A stretch of 64,000 bases of DNA from Sphingomonas_R arantia (GCF_042682045.1 NZ_JBHUGS010000005.1:62001-126000), one strand, 5' to 3'. Counted from the first letter of the stretch, positions 52,860-61,942 are shown. Made by a program: numbers and translations. Notes: generated by a model from the sequence alone, not told the origin.

Positions 52860-54071
52860 TCACCGACCCGTCGGGCAGGACGCCACCACCGGGTCGCACC
52901 GAAACCCGCCCGCGAACGGCGCGACATGATAGTCGTTCGCGTAGATGTTCGGCGCGGTCAGATAGTCGGTCGAGATGATTTGCGCCCCGCTCGCCAGCGC
53001 GGCATCGCGCCGGCGCGTATCACCCGTCCGCGCATCGACCGTATCGATGTCGGCCCGTGTGCGGACGAGGTAGCCCTTGCGCACCGCATCGCGGATATCC
53101 GCCCCGCGGGTCAACGCGTTGTCGAACAGCATGAACGCGGTATGGGCCATCCCCGGCTTCCCCTGCACGAACGCCATCCGCCCCTGCAACGACGGCCGCG
53201 CATCCAGATACGGCGCGAACGCCGGGAAATTCATCCCCGGCACCAGGAACAGGAACACGAACTTGCCGCGCGCCTGCGCCACGGTGGGCCAGCGCTTCGC
53301 CAGCGCCGCCGCCTCCAGCGTCGTCATGTCGCCGCGCAGGTCGTCCGGCGTGAACACCTTGTCGCGGCCCAGCACGCTCCGGATGCTCGCATCCACCTCC
53401 TCGAACGCCGCCCGGTCGAACTTCGGCACCACCGCGGTCCCGGGGATCACCTTGTCCAGCCCGGACAGCTTGGGTTCTAGCAGCACGAACACCGGGCTAT
53501 GCCGCGGCGTCGCATCCGACCATTGCCGCAGCAGCGTCAGGCAGGACCGGAACGTCGGGCACTGGCTGCGGAAATCCAGGTCGGCGACGTGGAACACCTT
53601 CATGCCCGGCTTCATCATTTCGTCGCGATAGGTCGGCGCAAGCTCGGTCGCCCCCTGCGCGCGCAACTGGCGATAGGGCAGCGGATCGGCATAGGCCCCA
53701 CCCTTCGGATCGGGCTGCAGGTCGATCTCGACACTGCGCACGCCGCTGCGCAACTGTGCTTGCAGCGGCATCTGCACATAATCGAGCGTCCTGGCCATGT
53801 CGTCCGACTTGCCGGGATGCTCGTCCTCCATCGCCGCGCGCCGTTCCGGCGTCATGGTCTTCGTCATCGACGCCATCAGCGCGGACAGTCGCGGCGCCAT
53901 CATCGCCATCACGCGCGGGTCGGCGGGCAACGCATAGCTGTTGTGCGTCCCCACCACCTGGATCGCGTTGATCGGCAACCGGTCGAATGCCGCGCCGTCG
54001 TCGCCCTGCGCCACCGCGACGCCGGCCAGCGACGCGGCGGCCAGCAGGGCACCCGCAAGGATCGTCCTCAT
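52860..54071 (-). CDS. Ca2+-dependent PI-specific phospholipase C-like protein, second copy
   Basis: 403-residue secreted paralogue of the PLC at 41889-42953: signal peptide (MRTILAGALLAAASLAGVAV), active-site IQVVGTHNSYALP, EIDLQPDPKGGAYADP, MKVFHVADLDFRSQCPTFRS and C-terminal IISTDYLTAPNIYANDYHV. An insert of ~40 charged residues (LMASMTKTMTPERRAAMEDE and following) distinguishes it from the first copy. The exact start is uncertain: ATG at 54071, 54080 or 54095 are in frame; 54071 has GAGGA ten bases upstream and gives the cleanest signal peptide. It follows its own TBDR directly. Confidence 0.84.
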   Translation of the reverse strand: MRTILAGALLAAASLAGVAVAQGDDGAAFDRLPINAIQVVGTHNSYALPADPRVMAMMAPRLSALMASMTKTMTPERRAAMEDEHPGKSDDMARTLDYVQMPLQAQLRSGVRSVEIDLQPDPKGGAYADPLPYRQLRAQGATELAPTYRDEMMKPGMKVFHVADLDFRSQCPTFRSCLTLLRQWSDATPRHSPVFVLLEPKLSGLDKVIPGTAVVPKFDRAAFEEVDASIRSVLGRDKVFTPDDLRGDMTTLEAAALAKRWPTVAQARGKFVFLFLVPGMNFPAFAPYLDARPSLQGRMAFVQGKPGMAHTAFMLFDNALTRGADIRDAVRKGYLVRTRADIDTVDARTGDTRRRDAALASGAQIISTDYLTAPNIYANDYHVAPFAGGFRCDPVVASCPTGR

Positions 54072-54094
54072 GGTCGTCATATCCTCGAACCGCA

Positions 54095-56416
54095 TCAGAA
54101 ATTGACGTTGACGAAGCCGCCAAGCGTCCGCCGCGCATTGGGCGAGGTGTAATGCAGCAGCCCCAGCACGCCGTACTGCTGCCACCCGGTCGAGAAATAC
54201 TGGTCGAACAGATTGCGCCCATAGACGCCGACCTCGACCCGCTTGCCCGGCAGCGTATAGGACAGCCGCGAGTTCACCAGGCTGTAGGCCGGGACGTTGG
54301 AATAGGCGGGCTGGCCGACGACGGTCCACAACTCGCCGCGATACGCATAGTCGACATGCGCCTTCAGCCCCGCACCTGACGGCAGCTCATGCGCGTAATC
54401 GATCGCCGCGGTCCCCGCCCATTTCGGCGCGTTGGTCAGCCGCGTGCCCGTATAGTTGGTCGTCGCGTTGTAGACATAGTCGGTGAACTTCGCGTCGGTA
54501 TAGCTCCCCGAACCCGACAGCGTCAGACCCGGCAACGGCTGCGCCGTGATGCTGCCTTCCACGCCCTGCGTCCGTAGCCCGCCGGCATTGCCGATCACCG
54601 TCGCGTTGATCAGCCCGCCCGATCCGTCCGGGATCTGCGTCAGGATCGTTGCCTGGAAATCCTTGAAGTCGGACCGGAACACATCGAAGTTCACGCGCAG
54701 CCGGTGCCCCAGCCACTCGGACTTGATGCCGCCCTCCCACGCCTTCACCGTCTCGTCGCGGTACGGCGCATATTTGTTGCCGACGAACGCGATCCCCGCC
54801 GGCTTGTACCCGGTGGAATAGCTTGCGTAGAGCATCACGTTCGGCGCCACCTGATACTGCGGCGCGATCCGGTACGAGAAATTGTCGCCCTTCACCTTGC
54901 CGTAGCTCAGCGCCGGCGCCGCGCTCGATCCGACGAAGCTCGGATTATAACCCGTGATCGGCTTTGGATCGATCGTGACGAAATCCAGCCCCTGTGAATT
55001 GACGTCGCGCGTGTAACGCCCGCCGACCGAGACGCTCAGCGCCGGCGTCAGGTTGAACTTCAGCTGCCCGAACCCGGCCATCGTCTCGTTCGTCGCGTTG
55101 AACAGCGACGCATTGGCATCGACGCCCAGCGCGCCGGTCAGCGCGATCAGCGTCGCTTTCGGCGTGCCGTTGGCATCGTAGAGCGGCTCGCCACCGGTGC
55201 TCCACTGCAACTGCGTCTGGCGCGATTTCAGCTTGTTGTAGAACCCGCCAACCAACCACTCGACGAACCCGCCGGTCGGGGATGCCAGGTGGATCTCCTC
55301 GCTCACCTTGTCGGTGTCGAGGTTGCCGACGTTGAACGGGATATAGGCATAACGGTCGTACGGCGTCAGGCTGGCCGGCGTCGTATTGTCGTACCGGCTG
55401 TACCGGTATGCGCTGATCGACGTCAGGCTCAGCCCGCCCAGATCGGCCACGACGCGGAACGAGGCACCCGCTTCCTCCGTCACGATGTTACCGAACGACG
55501 AGTCCGCGGTGTCCGCACTCTTCGGTCCGGGGAACACGCCCAGTTCGTTCAGGATCGCGGTCACGTTGGCCGGCTGGCCCGACACCGGCGTCCGCACGCT
55601 GCTGTCCCAATGATGCGCGTAATCGCCCGACAGCGTGAAGTTCAGGCTCGACGACGGCTCGATATACAACCGCGCGCGGCCGCCATATTCATGCTGCGAA
55701 CCGACCTTCTTATCCAGCGTCACGTTGCGCCCGAACCCGTCGAAAGCCTGGTCGAACCCGGACACGCGCAGCGCCGCCATGCTGCCGAGCGGCGCGTTGA
55801 CCGTCCCGTTCAAAATACGCTCGTCATGCTCGCCCAGGCTGGCGCTGGCCCGCACCGTCGTCTCGTTCAGCTTGGGCATGCCCGTCGTCACCGCGATCAC
55901 GCCCGACGTCGCATTCTTGCCGAACAACGTCCCCTGCGGCCCGAGCAGCACGTCGACCCGGTCGATATCGACCAGCCCGGTCAGCCCGTTCGCGCGCGGC
56001 GCGTCCATCACGACATCGTCGACCACGACGCTGACCGACTTGGCGTTGGAAAAATCGAACGATGTGCTGCCGACGCCGCGGATCTGGAACGCCGCGCCCT
56101 GCGTCGGGTCGTACTGCACGCCAGGCGCGATATATTGCAGGTCGGTCAGCGACGTGTAGCCGGTGGCGGCCAGCGCCGCACCGCTGACCGACTGGATCGC
56201 CAGCGGCACCTTCTGGCTGCTCGCCGAACGCCGTTCCGCGGTGACCACGATGTCGGACAGCGCGTTCGCGTCGGCGCGTGCCGGGGTCGCATCCTGCGCG
56301 GGAGCCTGCGCCTCTGATTGCGCCTGCGCGGTCCCGGTCGCGACCGGCCCGGCCACGCCGAACAGCACCGACGATGCCAGCAAAATCTGCCGCCGCGTAT
56401 TGAACCTAGTCACCAT
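54095..56416 (-). CDS. TonB-dependent outer-membrane receptor
   Basis: 773-residue TBDR: long signal peptide to ~residue 32, TonB-box-like LSDIVVTAERRSASSQKVPL, plug (~52-170, with QIRGVGSTSFDFSNAKSVSV and VLLGPQGTLFGKNATSGVI) and a barrel ending GGFVNVNF. It belongs to the small-molecule class of TBDRs with the 'VTAERR...VPLAI' start. ATG at 56416 follows GGAGCGAG. It is coupled to the second PI-PLC and so parallels the TBDR-PLC pair at 42968. Its promoter region carries ACGGT/ACCGT repeats. Confidence 0.92.
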   Translation of the reverse strand: MVTRFNTRRQILLASSVLFGVAGPVATGTAQAQSEAQAPAQDATPARADANALSDIVVTAERRSASSQKVPLAIQSVSGAALAATGYTSLTDLQYIAPGVQYDPTQGAAFQIRGVGSTSFDFSNAKSVSVVVDDVVMDAPRANGLTGLVDIDRVDVLLGPQGTLFGKNATSGVIAVTTGMPKLNETTVRASASLGEHDERILNGTVNAPLGSMAALRVSGFDQAFDGFGRNVTLDKKVGSQHEYGGRARLYIEPSSSLNFTLSGDYAHHWDSSVRTPVSGQPANVTAILNELGVFPGPKSADTADSSFGNIVTEEAGASFRVVADLGGLSLTSISAYRYSRYDNTTPASLTPYDRYAYIPFNVGNLDTDKVSEEIHLASPTGGFVEWLVGGFYNKLKSRQTQLQWSTGGEPLYDANGTPKATLIALTGALGVDANASLFNATNETMAGFGQLKFNLTPALSVSVGGRYTRDVNSQGLDFVTIDPKPITGYNPSFVGSSAAPALSYGKVKGDNFSYRIAPQYQVAPNVMLYASYSTGYKPAGIAFVGNKYAPYRDETVKAWEGGIKSEWLGHRLRVNFDVFRSDFKDFQATILTQIPDGSGGLINATVIGNAGGLRTQGVEGSITAQPLPGLTLSGSGSYTDAKFTDYVYNATTNYTGTRLTNAPKWAGTAAIDYAHELPSGAGLKAHVDYAYRGELWTVVGQPAYSNVPAYSLVNSRLSYTLPGKRVEVGVYGRNLFDQYFSTGWQQYGVLGLLHYTSPNARRTLGGFVNVNF

Positions 56417-56476
56417 CTCGCTCCGTCCCCGAATGTCACGAGGCGGTCGCTAGCGGTGTTCGGTGACTCTTTTGAT

Positions 56477-56500
56477 ACGGTCGTACCGTTATATTACCGT
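56477..56500. promoter_or_regulatory. ACGGT/ACCGT half-site cluster in TBDR promoter
   Basis: An inverted pair ACGGT-CGT-ACCGT (56477-56489) is followed by another ACCGT at 56496-56500, exactly 11 bases from the previous one and so on the same DNA face. The cluster lies 61-84 bases upstream of the TBDR start and 4 bases beyond the end of the double-TetR gene, in an AT-rich patch. It is a likely operator region; which regulator binds is not shown. Confidence 0.45.
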
Positions 56501-56503
56501 TCC

Positions 56504-57709
56504 TTAATCGTCATCCAAAGACACCCGTACCGTTCTACCCATCCAGCTCATCGCGTCCGCCAACACGGGCGCAGGGCGTCCGGTGGCCAGGTTGAACAGC
56601 CCCTCCCCGATCAGGCCCATGACCACCGCCTGCACCCGCGCCCGGTCCGACCCCGTCGGAATATCGAGCAGCGCCGCGATCTGCGGGTGAACATTCTCCG
56701 CCCGCCGCCGCCGCATGTCGATCGCGAACGGCAGGAACGCCGGGTTGGACAGCGCATGCAGCGCGCATTCGTGCGTCAGCCGGATGATGGCGCTGCTGCT
56801 CGGCGGCGTCCCGCCCCCCGCCACGATCCCCGCGCGCATCCGGCGGTAGATCGCCTCGACCCCCGCGAACAGGACGTCGCGGTAGCTCGGATAATGATGC
56901 GCGATGCTCGACACCGCGATGCCCGACGCCTGCGCCACCACGCGGTGCGACAGCGCGCCGACGCCCTGCGCCACGATCACGTCCGCCGCATGCCCGGCGA
57001 TGACCGCCTTGGCCCCCTCCGGCACCACCGCGTGGCCCAGCGCGGCCGCCGCCGGCACCGCCAGCCGGTCGACCAGCCCCATATGCCACTCGCCCCACGC
57101 GGGCCGCACCGCCGCCCCCGGATCGCGCAGCAAACCGCGCACCGTTGATTGGCGCAGCAACCGGTAATCGACGTCCCCGGACAGCAGGATCGAAAAGGGC
57201 TGCTCGTCCCGGCAATAGCTTGCGATCCGCCGCGCCAGCGCCGCATCGTCCGGCAACAGCTCCGCCCACAACGCGTCGCCCGCCGCGAACAGCGTGGCCA
57301 TCCCCGGCAACGCCGCCGGATCGCGGCTCGCCAACAACGCCAGCTCGCACGTCACGATCGCCGATGTCCGCCGCGCCCACGCCCCCGCCTCCAGCCAGGC
57401 GATCACCAGATCGGGCAGGATCTCGGCCGCCACCGGGTCCATCCCGCGCACCCTTGCCGTCCAGTCCGCGCGCTCCGCCGTGGTCACCGCGATCTCGCGC
57501 TCCAGGATCGCCGCCACCAAAGCGGCCCGGTCCCCGAACCGATAACTGATCGCGCCCACCGACAGACCCGCCTGCTGCGCGACCGTGCGCAGGCTCATTC
57601 CCGCCAGCCCCTGCTCCGCGATCACGGCCCGCGCCGCGTCCAGGATCGCGATATTGCCGGCCGTCGCCCGGTCGGGTTTCACCGGATCGGTCACCGCAGC
57701 CCCGCTCAC
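56504..57709 (-). CDS. Tandem (fused) TetR family regulator
   Basis: 401-residue protein made of two complete TetR units. Unit one (~residues 15-200) has the DNA-binding segment LDAARAVIAEQGLAGMSL, then VAQQAGLSVGAISYRFGDRA. Unit two (~205-395) has a second helix-turn-helix with VAQASGIAVSSIAHHYPSYR and its own ligand-binding helices. Single TetR proteins are ~200 residues, so this is a gene fusion or internal duplication acting as a covalent pseudo-dimer. The GTG start at 57709 overlaps the pentapeptide-repeat stop (GTGA), so the two are translationally coupled. The promoter of the downstream TBDR begins right after it and holds repeated ACCGT half-sites. Confidence 0.82.
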   Translation of the reverse strand: MSGAAVTDPVKPDRATAGNIAILDAARAVIAEQGLAGMSLRTVAQQAGLSVGAISYRFGDRAALVAAILEREIAVTTAERADWTARVRGMDPVAAEILPDLVIAWLEAGAWARRTSAIVTCELALLASRDPAALPGMATLFAAGDALWAELLPDDAALARRIASYCRDEQPFSILLSGDVDYRLLRQSTVRGLLRDPGAAVRPAWGEWHMGLVDRLAVPAAAALGHAVVPEGAKAVIAGHAADVIVAQGVGALSHRVVAQASGIAVSSIAHHYPSYRDVLFAGVEAIYRRMRAGIVAGGGTPPSSSAIIRLTHECALHALSNPAFLPFAIDMRRRRAENVHPQIAALLDIPTGSDRARVQAVVMGLIGEGLFNLATGRPAPVLADAMSWMGRTVRVSLDDD

Positions 57710-58374
57710 CCCAGCCGCAACCCGAGTTCCTGCATCAGCTGCCCGGCCTGCTCGCGCGAGATCGTCGCGCCGCGATACGCCGCCGCGTCCTGCAACCGCA
57801 ACCCGCCGAGATCCGCCCCGCGCAGGTCCGCCCCGGCGAACCGCGCGCCGTCCAGGTTCGCATCGCGCAGGCTGCATTCGTCGAACAGCGTCGACCGGAA
57901 ATCGCACTTCCGGATGTCCGCCCGCGTCATGTCGACCCGCGTCAGGCGCTGCCCCTTGAACGCGATCCCCGGCAGCTTCGCGTCGATCAGCAGCGTCTCG
58001 TCGATCTCCAGGTCGATCGTCGCCGCCTTGGTCAGGTCCGCGCCGGTCAGCTTGCTCCCGCGGATCCGCGCCGACGTCAGCACCGCCCCGCGGAAATCCG
58101 CATTGTTGAAATCGCACGTCGCGATCGCCGCATCGCTCAGGTCCCCCCCGGTGAACGCCACCATGCGCCCGCGGCACCCGGTCCACACCGTCCGCTCCAG
58201 CACCGCATGCTTCAGCACCGCCTCATGCAACGTACAGCGCTCGAACCGCGCCCCGCGCAGGTCGAACCCCTCCAGGTCGATCCCGTCCAGATCGCACCCG
58301 ACGAACGCCAGCGGCGCGCCCCGCCCGATCGCCTCGGCAATCTCGTCGCGCGACGGCTGCCCCCCCTCGAACAT
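57706..58374 (-). CDS. Pentapeptide-repeat protein
   Basis: 222-residue protein built almost wholly of A(D/N)LxX-type five-residue repeats (for example DLEGFDLRGARFERCTL, ADLTKAA, DANLDGARFAGADLRGADLG), which fold as a right-handed quadrilateral beta-helix. Length is that of the DNA-mimic Qnr/MfpA proteins that shield gyrase, although many pentapeptide proteins have other roles, and I see no clear Qnr-specific loop. ATG at 58374 follows AAGG; the frame running to 58650 is antisense of the DUF885 gene. Eight bases after the DUF885 stop and coupled to the double TetR by a GTGA overlap. Confidence 0.85.
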   Translation of the reverse strand: MFEGGQPSRDEIAEAIGRGAPLAFVGCDLDGIDLEGFDLRGARFERCTLHEAVLKHAVLERTVWTGCRGRMVAFTGGDLSDAAIATCDFNNADFRGAVLTSARIRGSKLTGADLTKAATIDLEIDETLLIDAKLPGIAFKGQRLTRVDMTRADIRKCDFRSTLFDECSLRDANLDGARFAGADLRGADLGGLRLQDAAAYRGATISREQAGQLMQELGLRLG

Positions 58375-58382
58375 CACGAACC

Positions 58383-60188
58383 TTAAGCCATCCGCTCGCG
58401 CGCGACCTTTTCCAGCACCGTCAGCGGCATCGCCCCCATCGTCAGGATGCGGTGGAACGCCTTCGGGTCCCACTTCGCGCCCGCCTTGCGCTTCGCTTCG
58501 TCGCGCAGCTTCACCCACACCGTATGGCCGATCTTGTAACTGCACGCCTGCCCCGGCCAGACGGTGTAGCGATCGATCTCCCCCTGGCTCCGCCCGCGCG
58601 CGATGCCGGTCGTCGCGATCAGGTAATCGGTCGCCTTCTCGCGGCTCCACTGTTTGGCATGCATGCCGGAATCGACCACCAGCCGCGTCGCACGGAACAG
58701 CAGCGACTGGAGATAGCCGACCTGCCCCAGCGGATCGCCGTCATACACCCCCATCTCGTCGGCCAGCTGCTCCGAATACAGCGCCCACCCCTCCGAATAG
58801 CCCGAATAGAACCCACGCCGACGGATCAACGGAATGTCCTCGCTCTCCAGCGCCGACATGACCTGCAGATGATGCCCCGGCACCGCCTCGTGATAGCTCA
58901 GCGTCGCCAGCCCGAACTTCGGCCGATCGAACGTATCGCGCAGGTTGATGAAGTAGATCGCCGGCCGGGTCCCGTCGAGCGAGGCGGACTGGTAATAGCC
59001 ACCCGGCGCACCCGCCTGAATCGCCTCCGGCACGCGCCGCACCTCGACCGGCGCACGCGGCAACACCGCGAACTGCTCGGGCAATCGCTTCGTCATCGCG
59101 GTCACGACGCCGCGCAACTGTTCCAGCAACGCCTCGCGCCCCGGATCGGTGTTGGGAAACAGCTGGTCCGGCCGCTTGTTCAGCGCGACCAGCCGATCGC
59201 CGACGCTCCCCTGGCTCATCCCCTGCGCCTTCAGGATGCCGTCGATCCGCGCGCCGATCTCCGCCACCTGCGCCAGACCCAGCCGGTGGATCTCGTCCCC
59301 CGTGATCTCGGTCGTCGTTGCGGCACTCACCGCCGCGGCATAATAAGCCGCCCCGTCCGGCAACCGCCACACGCCCGCATCATGCACCGCCCGCTTGCGC
59401 AGGTCCGCCACCAGCGCGCGCTGCCGGTCGAGCGCGGGGAACACCTGCTCCGTCATCAACCGGCTCACCGCCTGCGCCCGATCACCGGGCAGGTTCGCCG
59501 CCTTCAGCTTGGTGGTCAGGTCCATCACCGGCCCGCTCGCCTCGGCCGCCTTGTCACGCACCGCGCCCAGCTGCTTCAGCGTCGTGTCGAGGATATAGTC
59601 TGGCGCGAACACGCCCTTGGCCGCGTCCTGCCGCTGCCGCTCGGTCTCGGCATCGATCGCCCCGCCGAACGCCGCCACCCGCGCCACATAGGCGTCGGCA
59701 TCCGCCGCGGTCTTCACCTGATGCTGGTTGGCCAGGAAATCCGGCACGTCGCGATACGCACCGGTAAGCTGCGTCAGCACATAAGGCGCATAACGCCCGG
59801 CACTCGCCCCGAAATCATAGCGTTCGCCCGCGATCACCCGATCGAGGCTGTATGCGACCACGTCGTAATCGAGCTTTGCCTCATCGCCCAGCGCCGCCCG
59901 CGGGATCGTGCGCAGCGCCTTCAGTTCGGACCGCGCCCGCGCGAACTGCCGCGCCTCGCCCGCCCGCGACGCATCGCCCAGCTTCGACTTCAGCGCCGCC
60001 CGCGCACCGGTATCGAGCCCGAGCGACGTCGCCTGCTCCGGACTGTCCTGCAACCGCGCATAGAAGAACCGGTCGAGCATCGCCTTCAGGTCGGCATCGC
60101 GGCTCCCCACCGCGGCCGAGGCGACCCGCGGCAGCGCGACGGTGGCCGCAACGGCACTGGCGGAGGCAATGAATTGGCGGCGTCGCAT
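58383..60188 (-). CDS. DUF885 family metallohydrolase, Tat-exported
   Basis: 601-residue DUF885 protein, a family related to M32-like carboxypeptidases. The zinc-binding YHEAVPGHHLQ (~residue 430) and the downstream GYSEGWALYSEQLADEMG are the family's catalytic signatures. A Tat-like leader (RRRQFIASASAVAATVALP) sends it to the periplasm. Probably a peptidase of small peptides or an amidohydrolase; the substrate is unknown. ATG at 60188 follows CGGGAG; the frame to 60671 is spurious. It is divergent from the M28 peptidase gene across 145 bases. Confidence 0.88.
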   Translation of the reverse strand: MRRRQFIASASAVAATVALPRVASAAVGSRDADLKAMLDRFFYARLQDSPEQATSLGLDTGARAALKSKLGDASRAGEARQFARARSELKALRTIPRAALGDEAKLDYDVVAYSLDRVIAGERYDFGASAGRYAPYVLTQLTGAYRDVPDFLANQHQVKTAADADAYVARVAAFGGAIDAETERQRQDAAKGVFAPDYILDTTLKQLGAVRDKAAEASGPVMDLTTKLKAANLPGDRAQAVSRLMTEQVFPALDRQRALVADLRKRAVHDAGVWRLPDGAAYYAAAVSAATTTEITGDEIHRLGLAQVAEIGARIDGILKAQGMSQGSVGDRLVALNKRPDQLFPNTDPGREALLEQLRGVVTAMTKRLPEQFAVLPRAPVEVRRVPEAIQAGAPGGYYQSASLDGTRPAIYFINLRDTFDRPKFGLATLSYHEAVPGHHLQVMSALESEDIPLIRRRGFYSGYSEGWALYSEQLADEMGVYDGDPLGQVGYLQSLLFRATRLVVDSGMHAKQWSREKATDYLIATTGIARGRSQGEIDRYTVWPGQACSYKIGHTVWVKLRDEAKRKAGAKWDPKAFHRILTMGAMPLTVLEKVARERMA

Positions 60189-60333
60189 GCACACTCCCGG
60201 AGTTCGGCAAGGGGTCGCCCGGCTTGGGGCTTCGCACAACGATGACCCGTCCGATCCGCTTTGTCCATGAACCGCGTCCGCCCATGTTTGCAATCGCTTG
60301 CGTCGATGCGGTCTTTTGCCCGATGCTCGCAAT

Positions 60334-61938
60334 ATGTTCCTGACCCTGCTCCTCGCCGCGGCCGCGTCCGCCACCCCGATCTCCGCCGACCGGATCCGCG
60401 CGGACGTCCGGACGCTGTCGTCCGACGCCTTCGCCGGCCGCGGCCCGGGCGAGGTCGGCGAGGCGCGCACCATCGCCTTCCTCGCCAAGTCCTTCGCCGC
60501 CATGGGCCTCAAGCCCGCCGGCCCGAACGGCAACTGGTACCAGGACGTCCCGCTGATCCGGATCGACCGCCTGCCCGGCGCAACCATGGCGCTCAAGACC
60601 GCCAGCGGCACCACCCCACTGGTCCCGGGCCGCGACGCCACACTCTCGCTCCGCAACGCCGGCCACATCACGCTCGTCGACGCGCCCGTCGTCTTCGCGG
60701 GCTACGGCATCGTCGATGCAGCACTGGGTTGGGACGCCTATGCCGGCGTCGACATGCGCGGCAAGATCGCGCTCGTCTTGGCCAACGACCCGGATTTCGA
60801 GGCCGGCCGCGACCTCGGCTTCGAGGGGCGCCGCATGGCCTATGCCGGCCGCGTCGGCATGAAGTTCGAGGCCGCGGCAAAGGCCGGCGCCACCGGCGTC
60901 CTGGTGATCCACGAGGATGCCGCCGCCAGCTACCCCTTCCTCCAGGTCGCGAGCGGCGACGCGCTTCCCGCCTTCGCCCCCGCGCCGATGGCCCCCTCCC
61001 CGCTCAAGCTCAGCGGCTGGCTGCGTGGCGATGTCGCAACCCGGCTGTTGACCGCGCAACGCCTCGATCTCGCCACGCTGAAACAACGCGCCCGCAACCC
61101 AGCGTTCCGCGCCTTCGCACTCGGCGACACACGCTTCTCCGCCGACGGCACCGTCCGGACAACGCCCGTCACCAGCCACAACGTCGTCGCCCGCCTCCCC
61201 GGCGCGACCCGCCCCGACGAAGCCGTGCTCTACGGCGCGCACTGGGATGCGAACGGCACCAACGGCCCCGACGCGACCGGCGACGCGATCCGCAACGGCG
61301 CGATCGACAACGCCACCGGCACCGCCGAGCTGCTCGAGGTCGCGTGCGCTTTCACCAAGGGCAAGCGCCCGGCCCGCACCGTCATCTTCGCCGCCTGGAC
61401 CGCCGAGGAGAAGGGGCTGCTCGGCGCCGAATATTACGCCGCCCACCCGCTCCATCCGCTGGCCACGACCGCCGCGGTCATCAACCTCGACCCGCACGTC
61501 GCGCTGCCTGCCGCGCGCAACATCGAACTGGTCGGCAGCGGCCGCACCACGCTCGAGAACACATTCGCGGCGGTCGCTAAGGACCGGGGCCTCCGCGTCG
61601 ATGACGAGCCCAACCCGGAAGCCGGCTGGTATTTCCGCTCAGACCATTTTGCCTTCGCCCGCCGGGGCGTGCCCGCGCTCTCGTTCCGCGCGGGCCGAGA
61701 TCTCGTGCAAGGTGGCGTCCCGGCCGGCAACGCAATCGTCGACCCCTACAACCAGCTGCGCTATCACCAGCCGAACGACGCGTTTGACCCGGCCTGGACC
61801 TTCGCCGGCACCGCGCAGGAGGCGTCGGTCGCATTCACGCTCGGCCAACGCATCGCCAACACCACCGACTGGCCCGGCTGGAAACCCGGCAACAGCTACG
61901 CCACGATCCGCGCCGAAACCGACGCCGAGCGCAAGTAG
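60334..61938 (+). CDS. M28 family zinc aminopeptidase, secreted
   Basis: 534-residue metallopeptidase with a signal peptide (MFLTLLLAAAASATP), a protease-associated (PA) insert (~residues 110-215, with VVFAGYGIVDAALGWDAYAG) and the M28 catalytic domain. The two-zinc ligands are His in YGAHWDANG, Asp in GAIDNATGTAELLEV, the Glu pair in WTAEEKGLLG, Asp in INLDPH and His in RSDHFAFARRG. It should remove N-terminal residues from peptides in the periplasm. ATG at 60334 is chosen over one 12 codons upstream because it begins the signal peptide. With the S9 and DUF885 enzymes it makes up a peptide-degrading set. Confidence 0.92.
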   Translation: MFLTLLLAAAASATPISADRIRADVRTLSSDAFAGRGPGEVGEARTIAFLAKSFAAMGLKPAGPNGNWYQDVPLIRIDRLPGATMALKTASGTTPLVPGRDATLSLRNAGHITLVDAPVVFAGYGIVDAALGWDAYAGVDMRGKIALVLANDPDFEAGRDLGFEGRRMAYAGRVGMKFEAAAKAGATGVLVIHEDAAASYPFLQVASGDALPAFAPAPMAPSPLKLSGWLRGDVATRLLTAQRLDLATLKQRARNPAFRAFALGDTRFSADGTVRTTPVTSHNVVARLPGATRPDEAVLYGAHWDANGTNGPDATGDAIRNGAIDNATGTAELLEVACAFTKGKRPARTVIFAAWTAEEKGLLGAEYYAAHPLHPLATTAAVINLDPHVALPAARNIELVGSGRTTLENTFAAVAKDRGLRVDDEPNPEAGWYFRSDHFAFARRGVPALSFRAGRDLVQGGVPAGNAIVDPYNQLRYHQPNDAFDPAWTFAGTAQEASVAFTLGQRIANTTDWPGWKPGNSYATIRAETDAERK

Positions 61939-61942
61939 GGCG

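Noticed and set aside
57710..58186. N-terminal extension of the double TetR
   Set aside because: It covers the pentapeptide-repeat gene in another frame and has no TetR similarity.
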